Below, piece after piece: positions 45,394 to 55,953 of a stretch of DNA of 64,000 nucleotides. Below the pieces are notes generated by a model. It made no database searches. It saw nothing but the letters and a program-made list of their open reading frames with translations, and was not told the origin of the DNA. Both the position numbers and the translations under genes were made by a program. The stretch comes from Caballeronia sp031450805 (GTDB taxonomy: Bacteria; Pseudomonadota; Gammaproteobacteria; Burkholderiales; Burkholderiaceae), in NCBI RefSeq assembly GCF_031450805.1, contig NZ_JARTVY010000002.1, forward strand, positions 1 through 64,000, read 5' to 3'. How positions within the stretch are numbered: the stretch's first letter is position 1; the number at the start of each line of letters is the position of its first letter.

Positions 45394-46017
45394 TCAGAGA
45401 CTCGAAAGCAGTGCATCGAGCGCGTCGCGCAGATGCTGGATCGCATCCTCGGCCATCAACATGACCAGATGCGCGCGAAAGCTGTGATCCTCCAGCGCGA
45501 AGTTCACTTCGAGCAAAAGCGCCGACTTCCAGGCGAGCATCGCCGGCTGGAATACATCGTCCAGCGCGAGTTCCAGTCCGAGCATGCCCGGCGGCGAAAA
45601 AATGGGCGCCCGCCCGAGCTGCTCGAGAATGCACGACACGCATGCGCCCATCAGCACCGTCGCCACGTCGAAGATGAGTTCCGTGCGCGTGGTGGTCTCG
45701 TAAGTGGACTTGGTGTACGGATCGTCGACGAGCGCGCAAAGCTGATCCACGCTGCCGCTCTTGCACAACACGATCGCTTCGCCCTTGATGTCCGAGCGGA
45801 ATCCCTGGCGCACGGCGGTGACGGCATCGGTGATGCCGGTCATCTCGCGCAGCGCCTGCGACGCCTGCGCCACCCCGACGACGCGCACGCGCGGCACCGA
45901 CAACTCGATGAACGTGCCGAGCAGCTTCGACAGGCGCGTCGCGGCCTGGCCCATCGCCATGTTGGCGACTTCCTGCAGCGCATCGCGCTGATCTTCGTTG
46001 AGGGCTGGGTCAACCAT
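45394..46017 (-). CDS. CheC-like CheY-P phosphatase
   Basis: 207 residues. The first helix pair DQRDALQEVANMAMGQAATR and the second TELIFDVATVLMGACVSCIL carry the Glu and Asn-like positions used by CheC/FliY phosphatases; the second active-site Asn is not obvious (Asp-Val-Ala), so one of two sites may be inactive. It overlaps the preceding receiver gene by eight bases. It is probably the phosphatase of that receiver. Confidence 0.82.
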   Translation of the reverse strand: MVDPALNEDQRDALQEVANMAMGQAATRLSKLLGTFIELSVPRVRVVGVAQASQALREMTGITDAVTAVRQGFRSDIKGEAIVLCKSGSVDQLCALVDDPYTKSTYETTTRTELIFDVATVLMGACVSCILEQLGRAPIFSPPGMLGLELALDDVFQPAMLAWKSALLLEVNFALEDHSFRAHLVMLMAEDAIQHLRDALDALLSSL

Positions 46018-46378
46018 GGAGTCCGTACTCCTTCAGAACGGGACGCAGCGCTTCGGAGGTGACGGGCTTCGGCAGGAAGGCGATCGCGCCGAGCGCCCGC
46101 ACGCGTTCCTGAGCCATCGGCTGGACATCGGCGGAAACCACGATTACGAACGTGTTCAGGTCCTCGTGCTGAAGCGCATCGAGCACCTGATAGCCGGTCA
46201 TGTCGGGCATCGTCAGGTCCAGGAACATCACCGAGGCGCGGCCCGCGCGATAAAGCTCGAGCGCCTCGCGTCCGTTCGTCGCGTAGGAAATCTCGACGTT
46301 CCAGTCCTCGGGCAGCGCGCGCGTCAGGACCTTGCGGGCGAGCAGGGAATCATCGGCAATGACAATCGGGAAAGGCAT
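46010..46378 (-). CDS. Single-domain response regulator (CheY-like)
   Basis: 122 residues, a receiver only: IVIADDSLLARKV, phosphoacceptor Asp in VMFLDLTMPDMTG, and Lys in IAFLPKPVT. No output domain, so it signals by protein contact. It is the first gene of the REC-CheC-DGC operon. An ATG at 46444 in the same frame gives 22 extra unrelated residues. Confidence 0.9.
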   Translation of the reverse strand: MPFPIVIADDSLLARKVLTRALPEDWNVEISYATNGREALELYRAGRASVMFLDLTMPDMTGYQVLDALQHEDLNTFVIVVSADVQPMAQERVRALGAIAFLPKPVTSEALRPVLKEYGLHG

Positions 46379-46949
46379 GGTCGGTCGGGTCAATGAGCGT
46401 TTCGAGCCAGGCGCCGTCACGACAGACACGGCATGCTCTCGCATGTGTTTACGGCGTTGCCGCGGAATTCTTAAGTTCTTCGCTGCGCGGTGAGTTGCCG
46501 GTCAACGTAACGGCGGGCGCGGCGACCCGCCGGGCCTTGAACATCGAGACTCGCGATGGGCATAAAGCCGGGCTTGCTTTGCGGATTCGCGGTGGATGCA
46601 CTCGCCGGGCATAAATCAGAGGATTGCATTGTGGGCTGAAGGTGTTGCCAAGGCAACTCGCCAAAGTGTGAAAGTAGGAGAAATAATCTCGTTTACGGCA
46701 ATGTTTCGGAAAATGCCGCCCAGCAGGTTCGCCACGGTTTCAAGTACATCCTTTTGTGTACGTTTGCGCTTCCGATAAACTCGCTAACTCGGTCGCACGC
46801 ACATTCGTCCGATGAACCTGCGTGCAAGAGCCGCCGCTCGGTACACTTCGTGCGTGCCACAAACATTCGCTCCGCGCGGCCCTGTCCCGCCTCGTTGCGA
46901 AGAAGAAACGACACACCTCATAAGTAAAGTTTTCCACTTCGCTGCCAAA
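46379..46949. other. Divergent intergenic region
   Basis: About 570 bases between the receiver gene and the hybrid kinase. Short frames here have no ribosome binding site. The kinase frame is open from 46812, so part may be coding if that ATG is used. I see no strong promoter or repeat. Confidence 0.45.
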
Positions 46950-49199
46950 ATGACGCTGCAACGTGAGGAACCCCACGGCGATCCCGCCTCCGATCACCGG
47001 CAGGAAGAGCCGCCCTTCCCGGTCGTCCCGGAGAGGAACTTCGCGGCGCAACGCCTGACGCTTTATGCGCTGCTCATCGCAGCCGTCGTGCTGCCGTGCG
47101 TCTATGTTGCGATCACCGCGATCTCCGACTACCGCGCCCGCGAAGCGAGCGCATCGGAGCTCGTCGCGCGCAATGCGCGCGTGGCCGAAGAGCACGCGCT
47201 CAAAGTCTTCGATCTGAACGTGACGCTGAACGAGCGCATCGTCGATCTGCTCGACGATCTCGAAGCCAACGCGATCCATCAGCAGGACGTCATCATTCAC
47301 GAACGCCTCGCCGAGATGATCGGCAGCTATCCGCAGGTCGCGGCCGCATCGGTGTTCGGCCCCGACGGCAAACTGCTCGCGACGAGCCGTGCGTGGCCCA
47401 CGCCCGATGTGTCCGTCGGCGATCGTGAGGATTTCAAGGGGCTGCGCAACAGCAAGAACCTCGAGCAGATTTCGCGCGTGATGGTCGGCAGCGTCGTGAA
47501 GGAGCGCGTGTTCAACACGGCGATCGCGCGTCGGGCGACCGACGGCCGGTTCATGGGAATGGTCACGATCGCGCTGCGGCCGCCGTACTTCAACGCGTTC
47601 TATCGCGAATTGCTCGGCGACAGCCCGACGGTCTCGCTCGGCCTGGCCCGCGCCGACGGCGAAGTGCTCGCGTGGTATCCCGACCGCCCCGCGGCCCGTA
47701 CCGCACTGACCGCGAACTCGCCGCTACGCGCGGCATACAAGTCGGGCGCGCGCAGCGGGGTCGTCAAGATGGTGTCGGGATTCGACGACGAACTGAAGAT
47801 CGTCGCGTTCCGGCGGGTCGGCGGCTATCCGGTCTATGTATCGAGCGGCTTTCCCATTTCGACGATCTGGGATCAGTGGTATCGGCACCTGAGCGTGCTC
47901 GCACTCTCGATTCTTGCGCCGTGCGTCGTGCTGTGGGGCGTGATCGGCCAGTCGCTGCGGCGGCTCGCGATCGAAGAGGAAGCGTGGGAGCGCTGGCAGG
48001 CGGAAGCGTCGATGCGCCGCTCGATCGAGTCCGCTTACCGGCAGGCGCGCAAGATGGAAGCGCTCGGCAATCTGGTCGGCAGCGTCGCGCACGACTTCAA
48101 CAACCTGCTGATGATCGTCTCGACCAACGTGCAGATCGCGCGACGGCGCGGCGGGACGGGCCTCGACCGCGAACTGTCCGCGATGGAACGCGCGCTCAAG
48201 AGCGGTCAGTCGCTGACGCGCCAGTTGCTCGGCGTCGCGCGCAAGCAGCCATTGAGGAGCGAGGTCATCGCGTTCGGCCAGTGGGTGTCGGCCGTGCGCG
48301 AACTGCTGCGCGCGTCGCTGGGCGCGAAGGTCGCGCTGAACGTCGAGGTATCGGCCGATGTCGGGACGGTTCGCGTCGATCCCGCCGAACTCGAGCTCGC
48401 GCTCATCAACGTCGCGGTCAATGCGCGCGACGCGATGCCCAACGGCGGGACCTTCACCGTGCGCGCCGACAACGTGCGCTTCCGTCACGAAGACGGCTTT
48501 CCGCTCACCGGCGATTTCGTGCAGATCACGCTCGAAGACACCGGCGTCGGCATGCGTCCCGATGTGCTCGGGCGCGCGTTCGAGCCGCTTTTCACGACGA
48601 AGCCGAAAGGCATGGGCACCGGCCTCGGCCTGCCGCAAGTCTTCGCGTTCTGCGAGCGCGCGGGCGGGCTGGCGACCATCGACAGCGCCGTCGGCGCAGG
48701 CACCGCCGTGCGCCTCTATCTGCCGCGGGCGAGCGCGGCCGGCACCGCCGACAGCAGCGCGGACCCGGCCGCCGCCGCCGTCCCCGAAGCGGACGGCCTG
48801 CGCGTGCTGCTCGTCGAAGACAACGAGGAGGTCGCGGCGGGCACCGAGGCGCTCCTCACGATGATGGGTCACCAGGTCACCTACGTCTTTAACGCCGACA
48901 CCGCCATCACGGTGCTCGAAAGCGCGCGCGATGCCGCTTCGCCATCGGGTTTTCCGTTCGACGTGATCCTCTCCGACATTCACATGCCGGGACAATCGAA
49001 CGGCATCGACCTTGCCGAACGCATGCAGCGGTTCGAGCCACGCATCCCGGTGATTCTCGTCACCGGTTACGCGGAAGAACTGGACCGCGCGCGACAGGTC
49101 GATGCGCGCGTGCTGTCGAAACCGTTCGACATCGCCCTGCTCGATTCCCTGCTGCGCGGCGTCCGCGAAGGGCAGGCGGCGCGCTCGGTCGATCGCTGA
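46950..49199 (+). CDS. Hybrid sensor histidine kinase, double Cache-HisKA-HATPase-REC
   Basis: 749 residues from the ATG at 46950. Helix 1 (about 32-55), a periplasmic double-Cache sensor (about 60-300; SVGDREDFKGLRNSKN), helix 2 (about 310-330), a HisKA with SVAHDFNNLLMIVS, a HATPase (GLGLPQVFAFCE) and a C-terminal receiver with Asp in FDVILSDIHMPG. The HDFNNLL motif is the type with Asp/Phe after His. Ligand unknown. The upstream ATG at 46812 would add 46 residues. Confidence 0.88.
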   Translation: MTLQREEPHGDPASDHRQEEPPFPVVPERNFAAQRLTLYALLIAAVVLPCVYVAITAISDYRAREASASELVARNARVAEEHALKVFDLNVTLNERIVDLLDDLEANAIHQQDVIIHERLAEMIGSYPQVAAASVFGPDGKLLATSRAWPTPDVSVGDREDFKGLRNSKNLEQISRVMVGSVVKERVFNTAIARRATDGRFMGMVTIALRPPYFNAFYRELLGDSPTVSLGLARADGEVLAWYPDRPAARTALTANSPLRAAYKSGARSGVVKMVSGFDDELKIVAFRRVGGYPVYVSSGFPISTIWDQWYRHLSVLALSILAPCVVLWGVIGQSLRRLAIEEEAWERWQAEASMRRSIESAYRQARKMEALGNLVGSVAHDFNNLLMIVSTNVQIARRRGGTGLDRELSAMERALKSGQSLTRQLLGVARKQPLRSEVIAFGQWVSAVRELLRASLGAKVALNVEVSADVGTVRVDPAELELALINVAVNARDAMPNGGTFTVRADNVRFRHEDGFPLTGDFVQITLEDTGVGMRPDVLGRAFEPLFTTKPKGMGTGLGLPQVFAFCERAGGLATIDSAVGAGTAVRLYLPRASAAGTADSSADPAAAAVPEADGLRVLLVEDNEEVAAGTEALLTMMGHQVTYVFNADTAITVLESARDAASPSGFPFDVILSDIHMPGQSNGIDLAERMQRFEPRIPVILVTGYAEELDRARQVDARVLSKPFDIALLDSLLRGVREGQAARSVDR

Positions 49200-49323
49200 G
49201 CGCGGTCTTGCGGCCGCTTTCGGACCACTGGCGATCCGGCACGTCTGTTGCGTGCATCAACCGCACGTGCGGCGACCGAGGGTTGCCGATCCCCGGAAAT
49301 CCGCGAGAAGCGAGGAGGCGACC

Positions 49324-50763
49324 ATGCGACATACCGTCATCGGAGTTTTCGACACTTACGCCCAGGCCGAAGATGCGCGCTCGGCGCTGATCACCGCAGG
49401 CTTCGCGCGCACCGACATCGAGTTGCAGGCGAACCCGAAGCGCGACGACGCCGCCGTGCCGTCCGATATCCCCGACGCCCAGACGCACGCGGAGCCGGGC
49501 GTGCTCGCGAACATCGAGCGCTTCTTCAGCATGCTGTTCGGCGGGCGCGACCATCCGCCCGAAGTCGCGCATTATTCCGAAGCCGTGCGGCGCGGCGCGG
49601 TGCTGGTCGCCGTCGATACATCGAGCCAGGAGCAGGCGGAAATCGCCCGCGTGACGCTGTCGGACCGGGGCGCGATCGATATCGACGAACGCGCGGCGAG
49701 CTGGTCGACGCTCTCTCAGGGCGCAAGCGCGACGCCCGCCGCAAGCGACAGCCGCGATCATTCGATCCTCGACGAACTGGGTCTCGGACTAGGCAGCGGC
49801 GTGCCGGGCAAGGCGCCGGTGAACGAACCGCGCGTCGACACGGCGCCGCGCGCGCGGGCGTATCCGCGTGCGGATGTCGGCGATCCGGCCGTGACGCCGC
49901 TTTCCGATCCGCTGGTCGATCCGGTCGGCGCGCCGCGGGTCGACGTGCCCGCCCGCACCGATCCCGCGACGCTCACCTCCCGCGATTACGTGAGCGATCC
50001 TGCCGACGATGCGCTGATGCCTGACACGCGCCCGCAGCGCGACGTCGCCGAGCCGTCGAGTGTGCAGTACGAGCAGGTCGAAACGAAGACGGCCGCCCGC
50101 AGCGCCAGCGCCAGTGACCCGCTTGCGGGGCGGGATCCCGTCACCGGCCGCGATCCGCTCGCGACCACGGGCGTCGATCCGCTCGCCGGCACGCCCGCCG
50201 ATCCGCTCGCGTCAGGTTCGGAAGTCGGCGCGGATGTGGGCGAGTTGCCGGGGGCAGCGAAGCGCGATCCGTTGCCGGGCGTGCGTGTCGATCCGGACAC
50301 GGACTGGCGTTCGATCGATTCGATCGAACCGCTCAGCACGCTCGACGAACCTGCCAGGCCGCAGCAACTGAATATGCAGAATCAGGCGCAATCGCAATCG
50401 ATGCCGGCGATGGGCGCGTCGGGCGATCCCATCGGCACCTCGGCGGCGTCGCAGGCGGCCGTGCCGCTCGGCCCGCGCACGACGCCGAACGAGTACATGG
50501 AGTACGAGGAGGACTTCCGCGCGGATTACGACGCGAAGTATGCGGCGACCGGCGAGCCGTACGAGGACTACCAGGGCGCGTATCGCTACGGCGCGACGCT
50601 CGGCAACGACGACCGCTTCCGCAGCCGCGCGTGGGACGATCAGATGGAGTATGAAATGCGCCGCGACTGGGAGACGCGGCATCCGGAAGGCGATACGTGG
50701 GACCGCTTCAAGGCGGCGATCCGCCACGGCTGGGATCGCGTGACGGGGCAGCATCACATCTGA
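49324..50763 (+). CDS. Stress-domain (YflT/GSP17M-like) protein with long disordered region
   Basis: 479 residues; GAGGAGGCG lies just before the ATG. The N-terminal ~120 residues (TVIGVFDTYAQAEDARSALI, AVRRGAVLVAVDT) match the general-stress 17M-like domain. A long Asp/Pro/Ala-rich segment with repeated DPLAG, RDPVTG, RDPLAT and DPLAS units follows, then a charged, Tyr-rich C-terminus (EYMEYEEDFRADYDAKYAAT, then HPEGDTWDRFKAAIRHGWDR). No membrane segment. Role unknown; related proteins appear under osmotic or desiccation stress. Confidence 0.75.
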   Translation: MRHTVIGVFDTYAQAEDARSALITAGFARTDIELQANPKRDDAAVPSDIPDAQTHAEPGVLANIERFFSMLFGGRDHPPEVAHYSEAVRRGAVLVAVDTSSQEQAEIARVTLSDRGAIDIDERAASWSTLSQGASATPAASDSRDHSILDELGLGLGSGVPGKAPVNEPRVDTAPRARAYPRADVGDPAVTPLSDPLVDPVGAPRVDVPARTDPATLTSRDYVSDPADDALMPDTRPQRDVAEPSSVQYEQVETKTAARSASASDPLAGRDPVTGRDPLATTGVDPLAGTPADPLASGSEVGADVGELPGAAKRDPLPGVRVDPDTDWRSIDSIEPLSTLDEPARPQQLNMQNQAQSQSMPAMGASGDPIGTSAASQAAVPLGPRTTPNEYMEYEEDFRADYDAKYAATGEPYEDYQGAYRYGATLGNDDRFRSRAWDDQMEYEMRRDWETRHPEGDTWDRFKAAIRHGWDRVTGQHHI

Positions 50764-50787
50764 CGCCTGGTTGTTCGCTAGCGAGAC

Positions 50788-50812
50788 ACGGCCCGCCTGC
50801 GCGGGCCGTTTT
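50788..50812 (+). terminator. Rho-independent terminator
   Basis: ACGGCCCGC and GCGGGCCGT pair over nine bases around CTGC, followed by TTT. It lies 25 bases after the stop at 50763 and just before the converging reductase gene. Confidence 0.85.
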
Positions 50813-50819
50813 CATCGCG

Positions 50820-51374
50820 TCAGGCGGCGGCGTGGTCCCGCACCCAGGCGACGTACTTGTCCATGAAGTTCTGCAGATACTTCCGCGTGTCTTCGCTCAC
50901 GATGTTCCCGTTCGCGTCGATCCGCTTCTCGTCGTGCTTGATGTACATCTCCGGCTGGCCGAGCAGCGCGATATCGAGATAGGCGCAGACACCCCGCAAA
51001 TGCGACTGGGCAATGGCGGTGCCGATCGCACCCGGCGACGTGCCGATGACCGCGCCAGGCTTGCCGCCCCAGGCGCTATGCCCCCACGGACGCGAGCCCC
51101 AGTCGAGCGCGTTTTTCAACACGCCTGGAATCGACCGGTTGTATTCCGGCGTGACGAACAGCAGGCCGTCGGCTTCGGAGACCTTCTGCTTGAGCGTACG
51201 CGCGGACTCCGGAAAGTCGCTGTCGTATTCCTGGCTGTACAGCGGAAGGCTGCCGATATCGACGTGCTCGAACGTGAAATCGTCCGGTGCGAGTGTTTCG
51301 AGTGCGTGCGCGAGTTGCCTGTTGAACGAATCGCGTCGAAGGCTTCCTACGACCACCGCGATCTTGTAGGCCAT
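50820..51374 (-). CDS. NADPH-dependent FMN reductase (ChrR/YieF-like)
   Basis: 184 residues of a flavodoxin-like fold. FMN phosphate loop VVVGSLRRDSFNRQLA, then PEYNRSIPGVLKNALDW, which is the strongest family marker. Members reduce FMN, quinones or chromate with NAD(P)H in the cytoplasm. Isolated gene; specific substrate not inferable. Confidence 0.92.
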   Translation of the reverse strand: MAYKIAVVVGSLRRDSFNRQLAHALETLAPDDFTFEHVDIGSLPLYSQEYDSDFPESARTLKQKVSEADGLLFVTPEYNRSIPGVLKNALDWGSRPWGHSAWGGKPGAVIGTSPGAIGTAIAQSHLRGVCAYLDIALLGQPEMYIKHDEKRIDANGNIVSEDTRKYLQNFMDKYVAWVRDHAAA

Positions 51375-51681
51375 GACCTGATCCCCCGTCGATGAAAGTG
51401 AGTGAGCCGGCGAGCTTCCGCCGGGCGCGAGGACACATCATATTCGGATCGACGGCGATGCGTCACGCAAGCCGGTTGCCGCTGCGATTGAATCCATTTT
51501 TGTGATGAATCGCGCAGTCCAGTTCGTGCCGCGTCAACACTCGGTTTGCGCCCAGCTATCCCCAAGTTTATCCACAGAATCTGTGGATAAGTCGGCATGA
51601 CGGACGAGCGGCAGCGAGTTTCGATTCAAGGATGAAACAACGCGCGCGGTCGTTGCTTCGAACGATCGCTTTTCGCCGGCC
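51375..51681. other. Intergenic region with DnaA-box palindrome
   Basis: About 300 bases between two minus-strand genes. The notable element is the palindrome at 51568-51590, described separately. No gene is seen. Confidence 0.5.
51568..51590. promoter_or_regulatory. Perfect palindrome of two facing consensus DnaA boxes
   Basis: TTATCCACA at 51568-51576 and its exact complement TGTGGATAA at 51582-51590 are separated by five bases; the palindrome arms extend to 11 bases around a single central A. A weaker copy, CTATCCCCA, is at 51556-51564. TTATCCACA is the high-affinity DnaA site. No dnaA, parAB or repA gene is nearby. Confidence 0.7.
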
Positions 51682-51819
51682 TTACTGCCCGAAGAAAACG
51701 TTGCACTGCGACGCCGGGCCCTGGCAGGACGAGGCCTGTTGCGCGTCGGCTGCTTGTGCCGCGCCCGCAGCGGTGAGAAGAGCAACGGATGCAGCGATAA
51801 GGGCAAGAATGCGCTTCAT
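51682..51819 (-). CDS. Tiny secreted protein, 45 aa
   Basis: Read directly from the minus strand: ATG at 51817-51819, stop TAA at 51682. GGAGGTG lies about seven bases upstream, a near-perfect ribosome binding site. The signal peptide MKRILALIAASVALLTAAGA ends near AQA; the mature part is about 23 residues with two Cys in CQGPASQCNVFFGQ, which could form a disulphide. From memory, similar short CQGP...CNVFFGQ proteins occur in other Burkholderiaceae. Function unknown. Confidence 0.8.
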   Translation of the reverse strand: MKRILALIAASVALLTAAGAAQAADAQQASSCQGPASQCNVFFGQ

Positions 51820-51947
51820 GAGACACCTCCAAGTTTCGTTTGCCGATCGGACTCGATCGATGAGCGAACTTTAGCGAGGCCGCGTCTGCCGAAAAAGCGC
51901 ATTCCCCTGAAGTAATTCTTGTCGCCAGCGTAATAATCGCCGGGGGC

Positions 51948-52910
51948 TCACAGCATGACGGCAAGACACAGCGTGACGGTCACGAGCGACACCACGGTCG
52001 AGAAAAGTATCGTGCTCGACGTCACGCTTCCATCGCGCCGATAGAATTCCGCGAGCATGAACGGGCCGGTACCGGTCGGCAGCGCGCTCAGGATGACCGC
52101 GGTCTTCGCCCACAAGCCCGGCAGCGCGAAGACTTGAACCGCGAGCCACCACGTCAGAAGCGGCTGCGCGATCAGCTTGAGCGCGACGAGCGTGCCCGTC
52201 GTCCTGACGCGGTGCGCCTCGCTCTTGCCGCCGAGAAAAAGTCCGAGCGCAACAAGCGCGCAGGGACTCGCCGCGCCGCCGAGCAATTTGATCAGCGCTT
52301 CGCCGCCTTGCGGCACGGCCAGTCCCGATGCGTTCAGCAATGCGCCCGCGACCGGTGCGATCAGCAACGGATTCTTGCCGAGCGATTTCCCCACTCGCCA
52401 CAGCGTCGCGCCGATGTGCCGCTGCGTCTGCAAGCCGAGTTCGATCAGCACGATCGCCACGCCGAACAGCACGCACACCGTCATGATCGTCGCGATGACG
52501 GCCGGCGCCAGGCTCTCCTTGCCGAACGCGAGCAGGCAAAGCGGCAAGCCGACGAAGCCGGTATTCGGATAGGCGGCGTTCAGTCCGTCGATGCTGGCGT
52601 CGGCGAGCGGACGCGACTGCATCAGCCGCACGCCGAGCGTCACCGCGAACACGACCGCCGATCCGATGCCGAACACCGCGATGAACGCGGGCTGATCGAG
52701 CATGGCGAGCGGCGTTTTCGCCATCGTGTCGAAAAGCAGCGCGGGCAACGCCAGATAGACGACGAACCGGTTCAGTTCCGATGCCGCCGCCGGGCCCAGC
52801 TTGTCGAGCTTGCGGCATGCGAAGCCGGCGAAGATGAGGCCGAAGACCGGCAGGATGATCGAGAAAAGCGGGGCGAGAAGCGCGGGCAGCGTGGAAACCA
52901 GCGATGACAT
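51948..52910 (-). CDS. AEC family transporter (auxin efflux carrier fold)
   Basis: 320 residues with ten membrane helices in two halves: LPVFGLIFAGFACRKLDKLG at the start, AAYPNTGFVGLPLCLLAFG (helix-4 region, the N-P-GF signature) and VILSALPTGTGPFMLAEFYR near the end. Bacterial members export or import organic acids such as malate or malonate. Start chosen at MSSLVSTLPALL; the frame is open much further upstream but becomes non-membrane sequence. Confidence 0.88.
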   Translation of the reverse strand: MSSLVSTLPALLAPLFSIILPVFGLIFAGFACRKLDKLGPAAASELNRFVVYLALPALLFDTMAKTPLAMLDQPAFIAVFGIGSAVVFAVTLGVRLMQSRPLADASIDGLNAAYPNTGFVGLPLCLLAFGKESLAPAVIATIMTVCVLFGVAIVLIELGLQTQRHIGATLWRVGKSLGKNPLLIAPVAGALLNASGLAVPQGGEALIKLLGGAASPCALVALGLFLGGKSEAHRVRTTGTLVALKLIAQPLLTWWLAVQVFALPGLWAKTAVILSALPTGTGPFMLAEFYRRDGSVTSSTILFSTVVSLVTVTLCLAVML

Positions 52911-53319
52911 GGGAGGCGCTTGCGCGACGCGATGGAAAGGAGCCAAAGCATACCCTTCATCGCAGAGGTGAGAGAGTTCGGGAGCCGGGCAACGGTGAGA
53001 CGGCAGCGACGGCATCGGCTCACGGATGGACCGTTCATCGGCATCGCCAGGTTGTGCAAGTGCTTGACGCACAACGTTTCCAGGAGCCGGTGCCGTATTG
53101 CTGCGAAATGTCGGCCTGCCGCTGTAGAGCCGTCCTTTGGTCCTTCGGTGAGAAGATTCGGGAGCCGCCTCGGCTACGCTGAATCCGGGTGCGTCGCGCA
53201 CGGGAGCGGACGTATCCGCTGCGCCCCGCCGACACGCTCGCCACCGCAAAGGTGAGCGTTTGCGGGAGAGCCGGAACGGGCCTTGCTTGCCTCGGGGTCC
53301 CACTCGGATTCGAACAGCA
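52911..53319. other. Divergent intergenic region between AEC carrier and lipocalin
   Basis: About 410 bases holding the promoters of both genes. I could not place promoter elements with confidence, and no small gene is supported. Confidence 0.45.
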
Positions 53320-53889
53320 ATGAAAATCAAAAGACCTTGGACGTACGGTGCGGCAGTGCTCGTCTTGATCGGGGGCATCGGCGCACTGGCCGCGTGTGCG
53401 GTGCAGGGAGCGACACCGAGCGGTAACGACAACGTGCCGGAACCGTCGAAGGCCGTCGATCTCGATCGATACCTCGGCCACTGGTTCGAATTCGCGCGTT
53501 ACGAGAACCGCTTCGAGCGCAATTGCGAAGCCGTCACGGCGAACTATGCGCGCCGCGATGACGGACTCATTTCGGTCATCAATGCGTGCCGCGAGGGCGG
53601 ACTATCTGGGCGATATCGCGCAGCGGAAGGACGCGCGAAAGTCGTCGCCGGCTCGAATGGCGCGAAGCTGAAGGTGTCGTTCTTCGGTCCGTTCTATGTC
53701 GGCGACTACTGGATTCTCGATCACGCCGACGACTACACGTGGTCGATCGTCGGCGAACCGACGGGCCGCTATCTCTGGATTCTCACGCGTGAGGCGCGTC
53801 CTTCGGCGGAACTGCGCCGCACGCTGCTCGCACGCGCCAGCGCGCTCGGCTACGACGTGACGATGTTGCGGGAAACGCAGCACGACTGA
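53320..53889 (+). CDS. blc: Outer-membrane lipocalin lipoprotein (Blc-like)
   Basis: 189 residues. Lipobox LAAC at the end of a hydrophobic leader; then the lipocalin signature GxW in DRYLGHWFEFARYENRFERN, the second motif GPFYVGDYWILDHADDYTWS and the third GRYLWILTREARP. Bacterial lipocalins bind lysophospholipids and are induced by starvation or envelope stress. The start at 53320 lies just before the leader. Confidence 0.93.
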   Translation: MKIKRPWTYGAAVLVLIGGIGALAACAVQGATPSGNDNVPEPSKAVDLDRYLGHWFEFARYENRFERNCEAVTANYARRDDGLISVINACREGGLSGRYRAAEGRAKVVAGSNGAKLKVSFFGPFYVGDYWILDHADDYTWSIVGEPTGRYLWILTREARPSAELRRTLLARASALGYDVTMLRETQHD

Positions 53890-53916
53890 AGCGCGCCGCT
53901 TACCGGCCGTGCCGCG

Positions 53917-54171
53917 TCAATTTGCCTTGCACGCCAGCAGCAGCGCGTTCTGGTTGTTCTCGCTGGATTGATCGAGCACGTCGTAGCCGCCGGGGCACGC
54001 GACCTTCGCGTTATCGGTACAAAGACGCCAGCCGCCATAAGCCGGGCACGTGACGAGTTGGGTGGGCCGGCCATCGGCGGAGAAAAGCGGCGGCGAGCTG
54101 CTGCACCCGCCGAGCGCCAGCGCGCCCGCCGCGAACATGACGAACAGGCCGATTCCCTTGCCGATTTGCAT
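53917..54171 (-). CDS. Small lipoprotein, 84 aa
   Basis: The leader ends LALGGC, a perfect lipobox. The mature part has four Cys and a CPAYGGWRLCTDNAKVACPG block that looks disulphide-bonded. Not assigned to a family. It converges on the lipocalin gene. Confidence 0.75.
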   Translation of the reverse strand: MQIGKGIGLFVMFAAGALALGGCSSSPPLFSADGRPTQLVTCPAYGGWRLCTDNAKVACPGGYDVLDQSSENNQNALLLACKAN

Positions 54172-54246
54172 TGCGCACCCCTTGTTTCCGGTTCGTTATT
54201 CTTGATTCCGATGAATTGCGCGAGTATGCCACGCGATGCTTTCGCA

Positions 54247-55689
<1,443 letters not shown>

Positions 55690-55864
55690 GAGCGCATGTC
55701 TCCGTTTTTCTCGTATCGGCGACAGGGTATCTCATTTCGGAGACTAGCGGCTGCGCGGCAGATCGGCTCCGGCTAGCGGGGACGTCTCGTTTTGTGGACA
55801 CTTTCGCGGTATCGAGACTCGCGTTCATCTTGCCGACGCCCTCGCCGTGAGCAAGGACGGCCAT

Positions 55865-55879
55865 TGGCACGGAACCTGC
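55865..55879 (+). promoter_or_regulatory. Sigma-54 (-24/-12) promoter of the 3-hydroxybutyrate operon
   Basis: TGGCACGGAACCTGC has GG and GC with exact 10-base spacing and differs from the consensus only at the first T of TTGC. It is 75 bases before the ATG at 55954, with the divergent activator gene 176 bases upstream. A loose inverted pair GTCTCG/CGAGAC at 55784-55818 could be the activator site, but it is weak. Confidence 0.8.
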
Positions 55880-55953
55880 ATCACGCGGCTCGCCGAAAGC
55901 GCTCTGACAAGGCGCGCGGAATCATTGCAAAAAACAACCATCACGGAGACTCA

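Noticed and set aside
51568..51590. Replication origin
   Set aside because: Only two strong DnaA boxes, no AT-rich unwinding element and no dnaA, gyrB, parAB or rep genes nearby.
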